Notes: generated from the sequence alone by a model not told the origin. Positions 16,886 to 26,197 are shown, counted from the stretch's first letter. The stretch is 64,000 nt of DNA from Tissierellales bacterium (GCA_014360205.1 JACIXZ010000005.1:62001-126000); one strand, 5' to 3'. Translations and numbers: made by a program.

Positions 16886-19234
16886 TTAACTTTCTTTATC
16901 GTCTCTGATCTTTTTTAGATTTTCAAAAATAGCTTTATCTAATTCTTCTATTGTCTTGCCAAACAATATCTCTACACCATCCTCTACATCTTCGATAGCA
17001 TAAATGCTAAATTCCCCCTTTGAAACTTTTTCAACGACTTCATCTCGCAATATCAAATTCTTTACATTGCTTTTAGGAATTATAACCCCTTGTTCTCCAG
17101 TAAAACCAATTTCTTTGCACAACCTAAAGAAGCCCTCAATTTTCTCATTTACTCCTCCAATAGGTTGAACTCTGCCCTTTTGATTCATTGACCCTGTTAT
17201 TGCTATTGACTGTTTAATAGGAAATCCTGACAATGCTGAAAGTATAGCATATAGTTCTGCACATGAAGCACTATCCCCTTCAATATATGAATAACTTTGC
17301 TCAAAACCAAGCCCAATAGTGACCCCAAGAGGTTTTATCTTTGCATATCTTTCTCCGATATAACCATTTAGAGTAAGAACTCCTTTCGTATGGATAGGGC
17401 CACTTTGTTTTGTTTCCCTTTCAATATGCAATATACCATCTTTCCCACTATAAACTGTAGCTGTTATTTTGTTTGGCTTTCCAAAAGAATACTCTCCAGT
17501 GCCTATAACAGCAAGTCCATTTATCTCCCCTATTTTTTCTCCCTTAATATCAAGTATCAATGTTCCTTCTTTAAACATCTCGTTTATTTTCTCTTCATAT
17601 TTGTTAGATCTATATATTTTTTCTTCTATTGCTTTTAGTACATGATGTTCATTTATCATATCAGCATTATCTTCACTAGCCCAAAAGTCAGCTTCATATA
17701 ATATCTCAATTATTTGGTTAAAGTTCGTACTCAATTTATCTTTGTGCTCTGCAACTCTTGAGCTATATTCTATAATCCTTTCAACAGCTCTTTTATCCAA
17801 GTGTTTAAGGTTATTTGTTTTACATTGATTAGCTATGAAATAGCCCATATTTGCTAAATTTTGCTTATTTTTGTCCATTTCCACATCAAAATCTGCCATT
17901 ACTTTAAATAATTTTCTAAAATCATCATCATATGTGTAGAGTAAATCATAAGTGTATATATCGCCAATTATTATAACTTTTACATCTAAAGGAATTGGTT
18001 CTGGTTTCAAAGAATCAGTCAATGCTAATCCTAAGAGTTTATTATAGTTTTCAATATTTATCTCCTCAGTCTTTAATGCTCTTTTTAACATTTCCCAAGA
18101 TATAGGATTATTTAGTATCTCTCTCATCTGAAATATTATATATCCGCCATTAGCCTGATGAAGAGAGCCTGCTTTTATTTGCGTGAAATCAGTTGTCAAA
18201 ACCCCCATTAAACTTTTATACTCGATATTTCCCATTAAGTTTATATAAACAGGATTGGTTTCATTTATAATTGGCGCATGTTTTAATTGAGAGTTGTCAA
18301 CAAATAAATTTACCATATATCTTGTGAAAAAACTTTCTTCAATATTTTCGTAGAAAGGAAACCCATAGTTCATAGGAGTTGATTTCTTTTTAAATCTATT
18401 GATGTTTTCCATTATATCCAATTCTAATTTCTCAAAAAATTCCTTAGTCTTTTCTGAACCATCATATTTATTTATAAGTTTATTTATTTGATAAGAAACT
18501 ACTTCACTAGCTAATGTCTTATCTAATTGTATCAAACTCTTCTCTAGTTCTTCATCCAATAGTCTTAAAGCATCAAATTCCTCAACTGTAGCACTTCTTA
18601 ACTCTTCATATGAAGTTATTAATTTCTCACGTTCTTCAATAGAAAGATTAGCATATTCTTCTTCACTCATTGGCCTGCCATTCCTAACAGGAACAGAAAC
18701 CAGACCAGTTTCGCTTGGTGTATAAACAAAACCATATTGCATAGACTTCTCATTCAATTTCTTCACTATATCTGCTTTCTTCTGATTGATCACTTTAAAT
18801 ATGTCATTCATTCTTGTTTCATATTCAATCCCTTGAAATTTTTCAGGTATTTCTTTTCTTAAATCAGTTATCATCCCTTCGAGATCTTTTTTAAACTCCT
18901 TGCCCATTCCAACCTTAAAAGACAATGCTTGCGGGGAGCTGCTATTTGAAAAATTGTATACATAAACCCAATCTTTTGGTGCTGGTCTATTTTTTGCAAA
19001 TTCCTCAGCAATTGAATAAGCAAAACTGCTTCTTCCTGTTCCACTCATCCCAGAAACATAAATATTATATCCCTTTTTCCCCATTCTAAGCCCAAATTGC
19101 AGGGCTTTAGTTCCTCTTTCTTGCCCAATAATACCCCTTAAAGGTTCAAGTTCTTGAGTCGTTTCAAAATCATATTCTTCTAAAGAGCAATTGCTTTTTA
19201 ACTCTCCAGCAGATAATTTATAATCTTTATCCAT
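16886..19234 (-). CDS. Lon-like ATP-dependent or ATP-independent protease, LonC/YcbZ group
   Basis: A 782-residue protein with an N-terminal AAA-like region and a C-terminal S16 Lon protease domain. The catalytic dyad is visible as S655 (in GDSAS) and K698 (in GGVNEKIEG), 43 residues apart, the same spacing as in E. coli Lon. The P-loop is SGMSGTGRSS at 61-70, where Arg68 replaces the ATP-contacting Lys, and the usual acidic Walker B is replaced by GGYIIFQMREIL. Related LonC proteins degrade unfolded protein without ATP, so ATPase activity here is doubtful. It lacks the N-terminal domain of classical Lon. Monocistronic between a bidirectional terminator and the small SRAP operon. Confidence 0.88.
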   Translation of the reverse strand: MDKDYKLSAGELKSNCSLEEYDFETTQELEPLRGIIGQERGTKALQFGLRMGKKGYNIYVSGMSGTGRSSFAYSIAEEFAKNRPAPKDWVYVYNFSNSSSPQALSFKVGMGKEFKKDLEGMITDLRKEIPEKFQGIEYETRMNDIFKVINQKKADIVKKLNEKSMQYGFVYTPSETGLVSVPVRNGRPMSEEEYANLSIEEREKLITSYEELRSATVEEFDALRLLDEELEKSLIQLDKTLASEVVSYQINKLINKYDGSEKTKEFFEKLELDIMENINRFKKKSTPMNYGFPFYENIEESFFTRYMVNLFVDNSQLKHAPIINETNPVYINLMGNIEYKSLMGVLTTDFTQIKAGSLHQANGGYIIFQMREILNNPISWEMLKRALKTEEINIENYNKLLGLALTDSLKPEPIPLDVKVIIIGDIYTYDLLYTYDDDFRKLFKVMADFDVEMDKNKQNLANMGYFIANQCKTNNLKHLDKRAVERIIEYSSRVAEHKDKLSTNFNQIIEILYEADFWASEDNADMINEHHVLKAIEEKIYRSNKYEEKINEMFKEGTLILDIKGEKIGEINGLAVIGTGEYSFGKPNKITATVYSGKDGILHIERETKQSGPIHTKGVLTLNGYIGERYAKIKPLGVTIGLGFEQSYSYIEGDSASCAELYAILSALSGFPIKQSIAITGSMNQKGRVQPIGGVNEKIEGFFRLCKEIGFTGEQGVIIPKSNVKNLILRDEVVEKVSKGEFSIYAIEDVEDGVEILFGKTIEELDKAIFENLKKIRDDKES

Positions 19235-19269
19235 TATATCTCCCCTCCTAAGATAGATATTATATACCC

Positions 19270-19300
19270 AAAAAAAATATGCACTTAATAATTAAGTGCA
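19270..19300 (-). terminator. Terminator of the MFS-SRAP-small peptide operon
   Basis: TGCACTTAAT and ATTAAGTGCA form a ten-pair inverted repeat with a one-base centre at 19280-19300, followed on the minus strand by ATTTTTTTT. It overlaps the stop codon of the 30-residue peptide. Confidence 0.82.
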
Positions 19301-19377
19301 CTTATGAGTATTGGTAAAACCATAGAAACAGCTAAAATAACTACCAAAACTCGGGAGATTAATTTGTTGTTTAACAT
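19285..19377 (-). CDS. 30-residue hydrophobic peptide, probable small membrane protein
   Basis: The minus strand from the ATG at 19377 reads MLNNKLISRVLVVILAVSMV and ends PILISALNY. Residues 9-28 form one hydrophobic helix after a short basic start. AGGAGTGA lies seven to eight bases before the ATG and directly abuts the SRAP stop, ten bases upstream, and the operon terminator begins at its stop codon, so the gene is the last in the MFS-SRAP operon. I do not recognise the family. The alternative upstream ATG at this site opens a two-codon frame and stops. A role in the membrane, perhaps with the MFS protein, is a guess. Confidence 0.6.
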   Translation of the reverse strand: MLNNKLISRVLVVILAVSMVLPILISALNY

Positions 19378-19387
19378 TTCATCACTC

Positions 19388-19969
19388 CTAACCAATTATA
19401 AAATTGCCATCATAAGACTTAAGCATATCTTTTAGTACATTCACATTGTTTTCTTTTGAATTTAACCAAATATCTTCGTTTTCTTTACTTAAGATTGCAG
19501 GCATTCTTTCATGAATATGAGATATTTTTTTATTTGCATTTGTTGTTATTATAACATAAGCTAGATGCTTTTCATCACCTATTTTAAAAATATTATAAAT
19601 TCCTGCTAAAGAAAATATGGAATCTCCTTCTATTCTTATATTCCTTTTTATCTTTTTACCATCTACATTTTCCCATTCATAATAACTATCAATAGGTATA
19701 ATGCATCTTCTATTTAAAAAAGAATCTTTAAATGTTGCCTTTTCAAAAATAGTCTCGCTTCTAGCATTTATTATAGGCCTTTTCGAAAAGGATGTTAAAA
19801 ATCCCCATTTCATATACATAATTTCTCTTTCTTCATTCTCCAAAACCACTAATCCCTCATCAGTTGGATAAATTTCTCTTTTAGGTTTATATTCATTAGC
19901 TTTGTTTATAGCCTTATATCTTATGAGAATCTCATCCATTTCCTTATCAAGTGAGTATCTACCACACAT
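19388..19969 (-). CDS. yedK: SOS response-associated peptidase (SRAP/HMCES family)
   Basis: SRAP proteins form a covalent DNA-protein crosslink with abasic sites in single-stranded DNA through the N-terminal cysteine, shielding the lesion. The 193-residue protein retains all key residues at the spacing known from E. coli YedK: C2 (MCGRYS), N68 (INARSE), E98 (YYEWE) and H153 (HIHERMPAIL). The ATG directly follows the stop of the MFS gene, so the two are translated from one message. No LexA box is visible upstream of this operon. Peptidase activity in the name is historical; the autoproteolysis removes only the initiator methionine. Confidence 0.93.
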   Translation of the reverse strand: MCGRYSLDKEMDEILIRYKAINKANEYKPKREIYPTDEGLVVLENEEREIMYMKWGFLTSFSKRPIINARSETIFEKATFKDSFLNRRCIIPIDSYYEWENVDGKKIKRNIRIEGDSIFSLAGIYNIFKIGDEKHLAYVIITTNANKKISHIHERMPAILSKENEDIWLNSKENNVNVLKDMLKSYDGNFIIG

Positions 19970-21139
19970 TTATATCGCCTCTATTCTTTTTTTATATTTC
20001 GAGTATACAATTAATATAATAAAAGCAATAAATAATGCTATCATTGAAACTAAAAACGGAAACTTACTATTTAGTGCATATATAAACCCAGCAATAAGTG
20101 CTCCAAACATCTCCCCAAGAGATTTAAATGCATTGAATATTCCTGATAATAATCCTGCGTTGTCTTTTGTGTTTTCTACAGCAAAACTTTGGAGTATAGG
20201 CAATTGGATAGTGTTTAATATGAAATATAATAAACTTGAGACTAAGAACAAAATGCTATCGGTCGCAATATATATGATTACTGTAATTATAATCGAGATT
20301 AATATAGAATTTAACAATGCTTTCTTTAAATCAAAATGCCTAATCAAATAAACATTAATAGTCAAATTGCAAACAAGTCCCAAGATGCCAGTCAGTGCTT
20401 TAAAAATGCCATTTATTATGGGCATAAACAGAAGCTCATCTCTCAAATAATAATTAAATGCATTGTTTGTAGATGAAAAAGCCAAAAATATGAGAAACGT
20501 TAAAGATAAAAAAGTTATTATCCAAGGTGATTTTATAGTTTTTATGGTGTTTAGATCAGTCAATCCAGTGCTGAAATTAAAATCAGCATCTCTTGTTTCC
20601 TTTTTAACATCTTCTAAAAATATCATTATAAGTATGCTAATTAACATCATCCCTAAGCCTTGGATGTAAAAAACAAATCTGATAGGAAGATATCCTAATA
20701 ATCCTCCTATCAGAAATCCAATAGAAGTAAATATGCTCAATATGGCTGAATATGTTGCCATGTTTTTAGATAGCTTGTTTGCTTGTGAGACCTCTACTAT
20801 CATAGCCATCAGCCCAACAACCATCCCTCCGGTAAACCATCCAGCCATAGCTCTAAGAGATAATATTTGCCATAAATTGTTAGAAAATCCATATAAAAAT
20901 TGTGCTAGTCCGTAAAAAAAAGTGGATATAACTAATGTTTTCTTTCTGCTTTTTTTATCTCCTATAGCACCCCAGAATGGAGAAGACAAAAATGAAAAAA
21001 ACACCATCATAGCATAAGAAGTCCCAAAAACATGACTAGGCAAATTCAGTTCTTCAAAAAAAGCAGGATTTACAGGATGATGAAAATTCATTAAAGTCCA
21101 CATAAATGAAGCAAATATCATTAATTTTTTAAAACTCAT
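19970..21139 (-). CDS. Major facilitator superfamily transporter
   Basis: A 389-residue membrane protein with about twelve hydrophobic segments. The loop between helices 2 and 3 reads GAIGDKKSRKKTL, the classic MFS motif. Later segments SFAVENTKDNAGLLSG and FKSLGEMFGALIAGF resemble drug or sugar efflux members, but no substrate can be deduced. It heads a compact operon with the SRAP gene (stop and start abut) and a 30-residue membrane peptide. The ATG at 21139 follows AGGAGAAGGCT. An 11-bp-arm inverted repeat lies upstream. Confidence 0.85.
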   Translation of the reverse strand: MSFKKLMIFASFMWTLMNFHHPVNPAFFEELNLPSHVFGTSYAMMVFFSFLSSPFWGAIGDKKSRKKTLVISTFFYGLAQFLYGFSNNLWQILSLRAMAGWFTGGMVVGLMAMIVEVSQANKLSKNMATYSAILSIFTSIGFLIGGLLGYLPIRFVFYIQGLGMMLISILIMIFLEDVKKETRDADFNFSTGLTDLNTIKTIKSPWIITFLSLTFLIFLAFSSTNNAFNYYLRDELLFMPIINGIFKALTGILGLVCNLTINVYLIRHFDLKKALLNSILISIIITVIIYIATDSILFLVSSLLYFILNTIQLPILQSFAVENTKDNAGLLSGIFNAFKSLGEMFGALIAGFIYALNSKFPFLVSMIALFIAFIILIVYSKYKKRIEAI

Positions 21140-21161
21140 AGCCTTCTCCTGATATGTTTTT

Positions 21162-21186
21162 AATAATTATATCACATATAATTATT
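21162..21186. repeat. AT-only inverted repeat upstream of the MFS operon
   Basis: AATAATTATAT and ATATAATTATT are perfect 11-base arms around CAC. No T-run follows on the minus strand, so it is not a convincing terminator for the symporter gene. It lies 23 bases before the MFS start and overlaps a TATAAT-like -10, so an operator is possible. Confidence 0.4.
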
Positions 21187-21210
21187 TTATAATGAAGATA
21201 TATTTTACGA

Positions 21211-22644
21211 TTATTCCTCTTCATAGAATAACTTAGCATTTGGGTCAATTTCCCCTATACCTAAATATCTGCTCTTGTAATCTTTTAAAAGTCTAAAAAA
21301 TACCGGACTTAAAATCAATATAGTTATAACATTTAAAAATGTAGGTATGGCTGATGTCAAATCAGCAAAAAGCCAAAGAGTAGTCCCTGGAAGTTCTCCA
21401 AAAACAGCTATTAGTACCATAATGATTCCAGGCACTGGATAAAACAATCTAAAAAATTTCAGGATTTTATCCCTTAAAGCCTTTTTGTTCTTCATAAGAT
21501 GTCTTAAAAGTATTTCATAATATGCATACCAGCCAGTAGTCGTGGTTAATCCAAACAAAAATACTGATATAGCTATTATATATCTTCCTATTGAACCAAT
21601 TTCCATTTCAAAAGCAGTAAGAGTTAATGTAGCACCAGAAGCTCCAGTTTTCCAAGCTCCTGTCAGCACAATTACCAACGCTGTAATCGTGCAAACTAAA
21701 ATAGTATCCACAAATACTTCAAAAGCTCCCCACAATCCTTGTTTTACAGGATGATCTGTTCTAGCAGTAGAATGAATCATAGGAGATGTTCCCCAACCAG
21801 CTTCATTTGAATATACACTCCTAGCCATTCCCATCTGTATTGTCTTTGCAACTGCTGCTCCTGCAAATCCTCCTACAGCAGCCGTGCCAGTAAATGCTGA
21901 TTGAAATATTTCAGCTAAACCTGATGGCAAATATGCTATATTCTTAAAAATTATAAAAATACCAGCTAAAAGGTAAAACATAGTCATAAAAGGAACTATT
22001 CTACTTGCAATTTTCCCTAATCCAGGGATCCCGTTATTTATTATTATATAAATAAAAATAATATAAACTATCGATACTGCTAAAATTGGTATATTAAATG
22101 TATTTCCTACTGCTTCAGAAACAGTATAGTTTTGCATCGTGATAAAAAAGGTAGAAAAAATTCCTAATCCAAATAAAACAGCTATCACTGGCCATATCTT
22201 AATATTTCTCTCTTCCCCCAGACCTTTTTCCATATAATATGTCGGTCCACCATATGGATTGCCCTCATCGTCTTTTGAGCGATAGTAGACAGCCAAAGTA
22301 ACTTCAACCATTTTTATCATCATGCCAAATAATGCTGCAACCCAAATCCAAAATACTGCACCAGGGCCTCCTGCAGCAATTGCTGTAGCAACCCCGCCTA
22401 TATTTCCTACACCTATGCTTCCTCCTATAGCGGTAGAAACTGCTTCAAATGGAGAAAGTATTCCCTTGTCTCCTTCTCCTTTATTTTTTGAAGATATCTT
22501 CCCAAAGGTGTTTTTCATGATATGCTTAAAATGTGAAAACTGAAAAAAATTAGACCTGATACTGAAATAAATCCCTGTACCTAATATGGTTATTATAAGG
22601 GGTAATCCCCAGAGCCAACCAACTACCATTTCTAAAATATGCAT
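21211..22644 (-). CDS. Sodium:alanine/glycine symporter, AGCS family
   Basis: A 477-residue permease of the alanine-or-glycine:cation symporter family, importing small neutral amino acids with sodium. Typical features are GTGIYFSIRSNFFQF near the N-terminus, the GGSIGVGNIGGVATAI substrate/sodium loop at about 75-90, the FGYYSNEAGWGTSPM-like stretch (here RSVYSNEAGWGTSPMIHSTA) and ten to eleven hydrophobic helices. Alanine is the usual substrate of close relatives such as AlsT, though glutamine is used by some. It has no close operon partner: the next gene upstream in the same direction starts after a gap and a hairpin. Confidence 0.9.
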   Translation of the reverse strand: MHILEMVVGWLWGLPLIITILGTGIYFSIRSNFFQFSHFKHIMKNTFGKISSKNKGEGDKGILSPFEAVSTAIGGSIGVGNIGGVATAIAAGGPGAVFWIWVAALFGMMIKMVEVTLAVYYRSKDDEGNPYGGPTYYMEKGLGEERNIKIWPVIAVLFGLGIFSTFFITMQNYTVSEAVGNTFNIPILAVSIVYIIFIYIIINNGIPGLGKIASRIVPFMTMFYLLAGIFIIFKNIAYLPSGLAEIFQSAFTGTAAVGGFAGAAVAKTIQMGMARSVYSNEAGWGTSPMIHSTARTDHPVKQGLWGAFEVFVDTILVCTITALVIVLTGAWKTGASGATLTLTAFEMEIGSIGRYIIAISVFLFGLTTTTGWYAYYEILLRHLMKNKKALRDKILKFFRLFYPVPGIIMVLIAVFGELPGTTLWLFADLTSAIPTFLNVITILILSPVFFRLLKDYKSRYLGIGEIDPNAKLFYEEE

Positions 22645-22763
22645 TTATTTCGCCTCCCTTTGTATTTTTATAGTCCATTATAATTGTAAATTAGTTCAAT
22701 GTAAATATTAAATTTATAATATCTTTGATTTTTTGAAATCTATTAAAGATTAATATAATAAAT

Positions 22764-22798
22764 AAATCTCTAACTTTAAACTAAAAAGTTAGAGATTT
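22764..22798. terminator. Hairpin between nrdJ and the symporter gene
   Basis: AAATCTCTAACTTT and AAAGTTAGAGATTT pair over 14 bases with a seven-base loop, just after the nrdJ stop. The following tract on the minus strand is A/T-rich but not a pure T-run, so termination may be partial. Confidence 0.65.
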
Positions 22799-22817
22799 GT
22801 TTTAATAGATTATTTAA

Positions 22818-24950
22818 TTAAACTGCACAAGGGCTATATCCACAGTCTTGACATTCTTCACATCCACCAGAGTGATTCATTTTCCCGCCACACATAGGGC
22901 ATGTATCAGGGTCTCTCTTTAATTCTTCTTCAGCTAATTTGTTGATTTCTTCCTTTAGTTCATCTATTCTTTCAAGATTTGTCTTCTTCTTTTTGTCAGT
23001 GATTAAAATACCACTCCTTGCACATCCGTCTCTATAAATAGTGACTCCTTTAAGTCCTCTTTCCCAAGCATACATATACAAATCTTCAACCTCTTCAACA
23101 GTGAATTCATTTGGCACATTTACAGTTGAAGAAATGCTTGCATCAATGTATTGTTGCCATGCAGCTTGGACTTCTATTCTCTCTCTATAATTTAGATTTG
23201 ATGTCGTAACGATAAAATCTGGCAATTCTTCTTCATAAGATAGATTGTTTTTATCCATATATTCCTTGATAATAGGTGTAAACACTTTATAATAAGTATC
23301 CTCAGCATGAAGTGATTCTGATTTTCTTATATAGGATACTTGGAATATAGGTTCTACTCCATTGCTGCAACCAATAAGAGTTGATATACTACCAGTTGGA
23401 GGTATAGTTAATAGTTGGCTATTTCTTAGTCCATGCTCTTTAATGAGTTCTAAAACATCATCATCTGCATTAGATTTTAGAAATGGAGATGCCAAAACTG
23501 CGTCTTTTCGATATTTTGGATATGGACCATATTTAGCAGCCAAAAGAGCAGACTGTCTTAGCGCTTCATTTATCATTATCCTTCCTATTTGATGGATTAG
23601 CGAAATGGATTCACTGCTTCCATAACGGACTCCCATCTTTATAAACATATCAGCAAGCCCCATTATTCCTAAGCCTATTTGTCTATATGCTTTTGACATC
23701 TCTCTTTGTTCTTTTAGTGGATGCAAATTCATATTTTCATCCAAAACTTCATTTAAATAGATAACACCATTTCTTACCATCTCACCAAATTTTTCGAATT
23801 CAAATCTAGCATATTTAGTGAAAGGATGCTTTACAAATTCACTCAAATTTATTGAAGAAAGATTGCAGCTTCCAAATGCAGGTAAAGTTTCTTCTGCACA
23901 AGGATTTACCCCAGCAAATTCAAATTCATCATCTTCACTTAACAAATGCCATGAATTTATTCTATCTATAAACAATACCCCAGGTTCAGCCATGTTCCAG
24001 TTATTTTTGGCTATTCTTCTAAATATCTCTCTTGCTTTTACTACCTTTTGAATTTCTTCTCCTGTTGCTTCTACTTTAAAATATAGTTTAAAATCCTTGT
24101 CTTCTTTTACAGCTCTCATAAATTCATCAGTTATATTAACTGAAATATTAGCATAGGTAACTTTAGATAAGTCATTTTTGACATCTATAAAGTCTTCGAT
24201 ATCGGGATGATCTATGTCCATATTTAACATAAGAGCACCTCTTCTGCCTCTCATGCCAATGAGCCCCGTTACCATAGAAAATAGATCCATAAAGCTTACA
24301 GCACCAGTAGTAGTACTTGCAGCATTGTTTACTTTAGCACCTTTTGGTCTTAGTTTTGATATGCTTAATCCTACTCCGCCTCCATAGGAATATGTCTTAG
24401 CCATATATTTTGCAGTATCAAAAATAGATTCTATATTGTCTTCGACCTTTGGCATAACATAACAGTTGCTAAGCGTTACTTTTCTTCCTAGCTTATCTAG
24501 ACCTCTACCAGCTAAAATTCTACCTGCTGGCATAAATTTCTTATCTTTTATAGCTTTTTTTATAGGTCCATTTCCTCCACTTACTCTTTCTAGAAAATCT
24601 TCGAAGGATTCAGAATCATATCTGTATTTCTTTTCATAAATATCTCTTTGAAGATCAGACATGCTCCAGCCTTGTTCTCTTAACTTCGCCCTTTCTTCAC
24701 GATAAATAATATATTTTCTAGCAACCTCTGGTCTTGATTTCATCAGTTCTACTTCAACAAAGTCTTGAATCTGTTCAATATTTACTACATCTAAATCCTT
24801 GAAAGTTTCAAAAGCTTTTTGGCTTATTTCTTTGGCTAATTCCTCATCTATTCCTTTTTCTGTTTCCTCCATGGCTTTTTTTACAGCTATTTCTATCTTT
24901 TCGCCTTCAAAGTCAACAATTTTGCCATTCCTTTTCTCAACTCGTACCAT
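22818..24950 (-). CDS. nrdJ: Adenosylcobalamin-dependent ribonucleotide reductase, class II
   Basis: A 710-residue class II reductase that makes deoxyribonucleotides using B12, independent of oxygen. It begins with an ATP-cone (about 1-90, VRVEKRNGKIVDFEGEKIE), followed by the ten-stranded reductase barrel with NPCAEETLPAFGSCNL, and ends in a cysteine-rich tail (CPMCGGKMNHSGGCEECQ, then CGYSPCAV) likely to bind zinc and relay electrons from thioredoxin. The ATG at 24950 follows GAGGAGG. The ATP-cone means allosteric on/off control by dATP is possible. Two NrdR-like boxes lie 30-76 bases upstream, so repression by NrdR is likely. Confidence 0.96.
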   Translation of the reverse strand: MVRVEKRNGKIVDFEGEKIEIAVKKAMEETEKGIDEELAKEISQKAFETFKDLDVVNIEQIQDFVEVELMKSRPEVARKYIIYREERAKLREQGWSMSDLQRDIYEKKYRYDSESFEDFLERVSGGNGPIKKAIKDKKFMPAGRILAGRGLDKLGRKVTLSNCYVMPKVEDNIESIFDTAKYMAKTYSYGGGVGLSISKLRPKGAKVNNAASTTTGAVSFMDLFSMVTGLIGMRGRRGALMLNMDIDHPDIEDFIDVKNDLSKVTYANISVNITDEFMRAVKEDKDFKLYFKVEATGEEIQKVVKAREIFRRIAKNNWNMAEPGVLFIDRINSWHLLSEDDEFEFAGVNPCAEETLPAFGSCNLSSINLSEFVKHPFTKYARFEFEKFGEMVRNGVIYLNEVLDENMNLHPLKEQREMSKAYRQIGLGIMGLADMFIKMGVRYGSSESISLIHQIGRIMINEALRQSALLAAKYGPYPKYRKDAVLASPFLKSNADDDVLELIKEHGLRNSQLLTIPPTGSISTLIGCSNGVEPIFQVSYIRKSESLHAEDTYYKVFTPIIKEYMDKNNLSYEEELPDFIVTTSNLNYRERIEVQAAWQQYIDASISSTVNVPNEFTVEEVEDLYMYAWERGLKGVTIYRDGCARSGILITDKKKKTNLERIDELKEEINKLAEEELKRDPDTCPMCGGKMNHSGGCEECQDCGYSPCAV

Positions 24951-24979
24951 TATAATCCTCCTCTATCCTCAATACATAT

Positions 24980-25026
24980 ATACTATATATTGTATGATAT
25001 TTATTGTTTTATACTATATATGTATA
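24980..25026. promoter_or_regulatory. Two NrdR-like boxes upstream of nrdJ
   Basis: Box 1 (24980-24995) contains CTATATATTG, a full match to the NrdR core CwAtATaTwG. Box 2 (25011-25026) contains CTATATATGT, matching except the last two bases. They are 31 bp apart, about three helical turns, the spacing known for NrdR pairs. They overlap the only AT-rich promoter region of nrdJ. Confidence 0.7.
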
Positions 25027-25222
25027 ATATAGCACTTTAAAACAACTAAAACAAGAGGACAATTATTAATGTTTTTTCATTTTTCACTAAAAAATTTATA
25101 TGATTTGTGAGAAAGTACTAAAAATAAAATAAATTTTTCTTTTATTCATTTTATAAATAGTGTTTTTATGAAACATTATTATTAAAAGTTTATTAAAACT
25201 CAATAAAAATTTAAATAGAAAT

Positions 25223-26170
25223 TTAAATGAGTTCTTTATCAAGCTTTATAAAAGCAGCAAATAAGTCATGAATAAATTTTTCCCTATCTACATCCAACAG
25301 AGCCAATGTATTGGTATTTTCATGAATTACCCATTCTCTTAAATCTGCAGCGGTCCTTCCTCTATGCATTGTATCCGAAGTATCTATATCGACTAATAAA
25401 TTTTGTCCTTCAAATATGTCTTTATTCAGCACATACATAACTGCGCATACATCATGCAGAGGAAAATTCTTATAGCCCTCATTAGTATGAAATTTTGTGA
25501 AGAACTTCAATAATTTAGCACACATTCTTGTAACTTTACCATCTATTCTCTCAAGTTCTAAAATATCTTCGTTTGTTATATATGCCTTATGGGTTACATC
25601 TAATCCGCTCATTACAATTGGTATCCCGCTGTTAAATACTATGTGTGCCGCTTCAGGATCAGCATAAATATTGTATTCAGCAAAAGGTGTAACATTTCCT
25701 TTAAATATGGAACCCCCCATTAGAGATATGTATTCGATCTTATCTTTAACCTCAGGAAAAGTTCTTAAAAGCAATCCTACGTTAGTCAATGGCCCTGTAG
25801 CTATCAGCACGCTCTTTTCATGGCAACTTAGAAGCTTCTCTCTCATAAATATGATTGCATTTGTTGAATCAGCTTCAACTGTCGGCTCTGGAAATTCAAA
25901 CCCGTCTAGTCCACTTTCCCCATGTACAAAATCCCCCGTTTTTAATTCTCTTATGATAGGTCTTTCCATCCCAACTGCAATGGGTGTTTTTATACCTAAA
26001 TATGTATATAGTTTTCTTACGTTTAAAGTGACTTTATCTAATGTTTGATTTCCTGCAACTGTACTAACTCCTAAAATATTCAATTTATCTCTATTAGCCA
26101 AAGCCAATAAAATAGCCATTACATCATCATGGCCTGGGTCGCAATCAATAAGAACATTGATTTTTTGCAT
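25223..26170 (-). CDS. Inosine-uridine-preferring nucleoside hydrolase family
   Basis: A 315-residue nucleoside N-ribohydrolase that releases base and ribose from ribonucleosides. The calcium-binding N-terminal cluster is DCDPGHDD at residues 9-16, and the ATGPLTNVGLLLR segment at about 120-133 and the downstream HDVCAVMY histidine-aspartate pair complete the active site. Specificity (pyrimidine, purine or mixed) cannot be read directly. The gene lies next to deoD in the same direction, separated by a hairpin, which fits a purine/pyrimidine salvage locus, and the reductase nrdJ is downstream. Confidence 0.92.
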   Translation of the reverse strand: MQKINVLIDCDPGHDDVMAILLALANRDKLNILGVSTVAGNQTLDKVTLNVRKLYTYLGIKTPIAVGMERPIIRELKTGDFVHGESGLDGFEFPEPTVEADSTNAIIFMREKLLSCHEKSVLIATGPLTNVGLLLRTFPEVKDKIEYISLMGGSIFKGNVTPFAEYNIYADPEAAHIVFNSGIPIVMSGLDVTHKAYITNEDILELERIDGKVTRMCAKLLKFFTKFHTNEGYKNFPLHDVCAVMYVLNKDIFEGQNLLVDIDTSDTMHRGRTAADLREWVIHENTNTLALLDVDREKFIHDLFAAFIKLDKELI

Positions 26171-26197
26171 ATATAAATCCTCCTTTAAATAAAATCA

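Noticed and set aside
21162-21186. AT-only palindrome as terminator of the symporter gene
   Set aside because: The tract following on the minus strand is AAAAAC, not T-rich; called an inverted repeat of unknown role instead.
25041-25222. AT-rich 180 bases between the nucleoside hydrolase gene and the nrdJ promoter
   Set aside because: I looked for a riboswitch (B12 would be expected for nrdJ), a small gene and a strong terminator; only a weak all-A/T hairpin near 25206-25225 is present.
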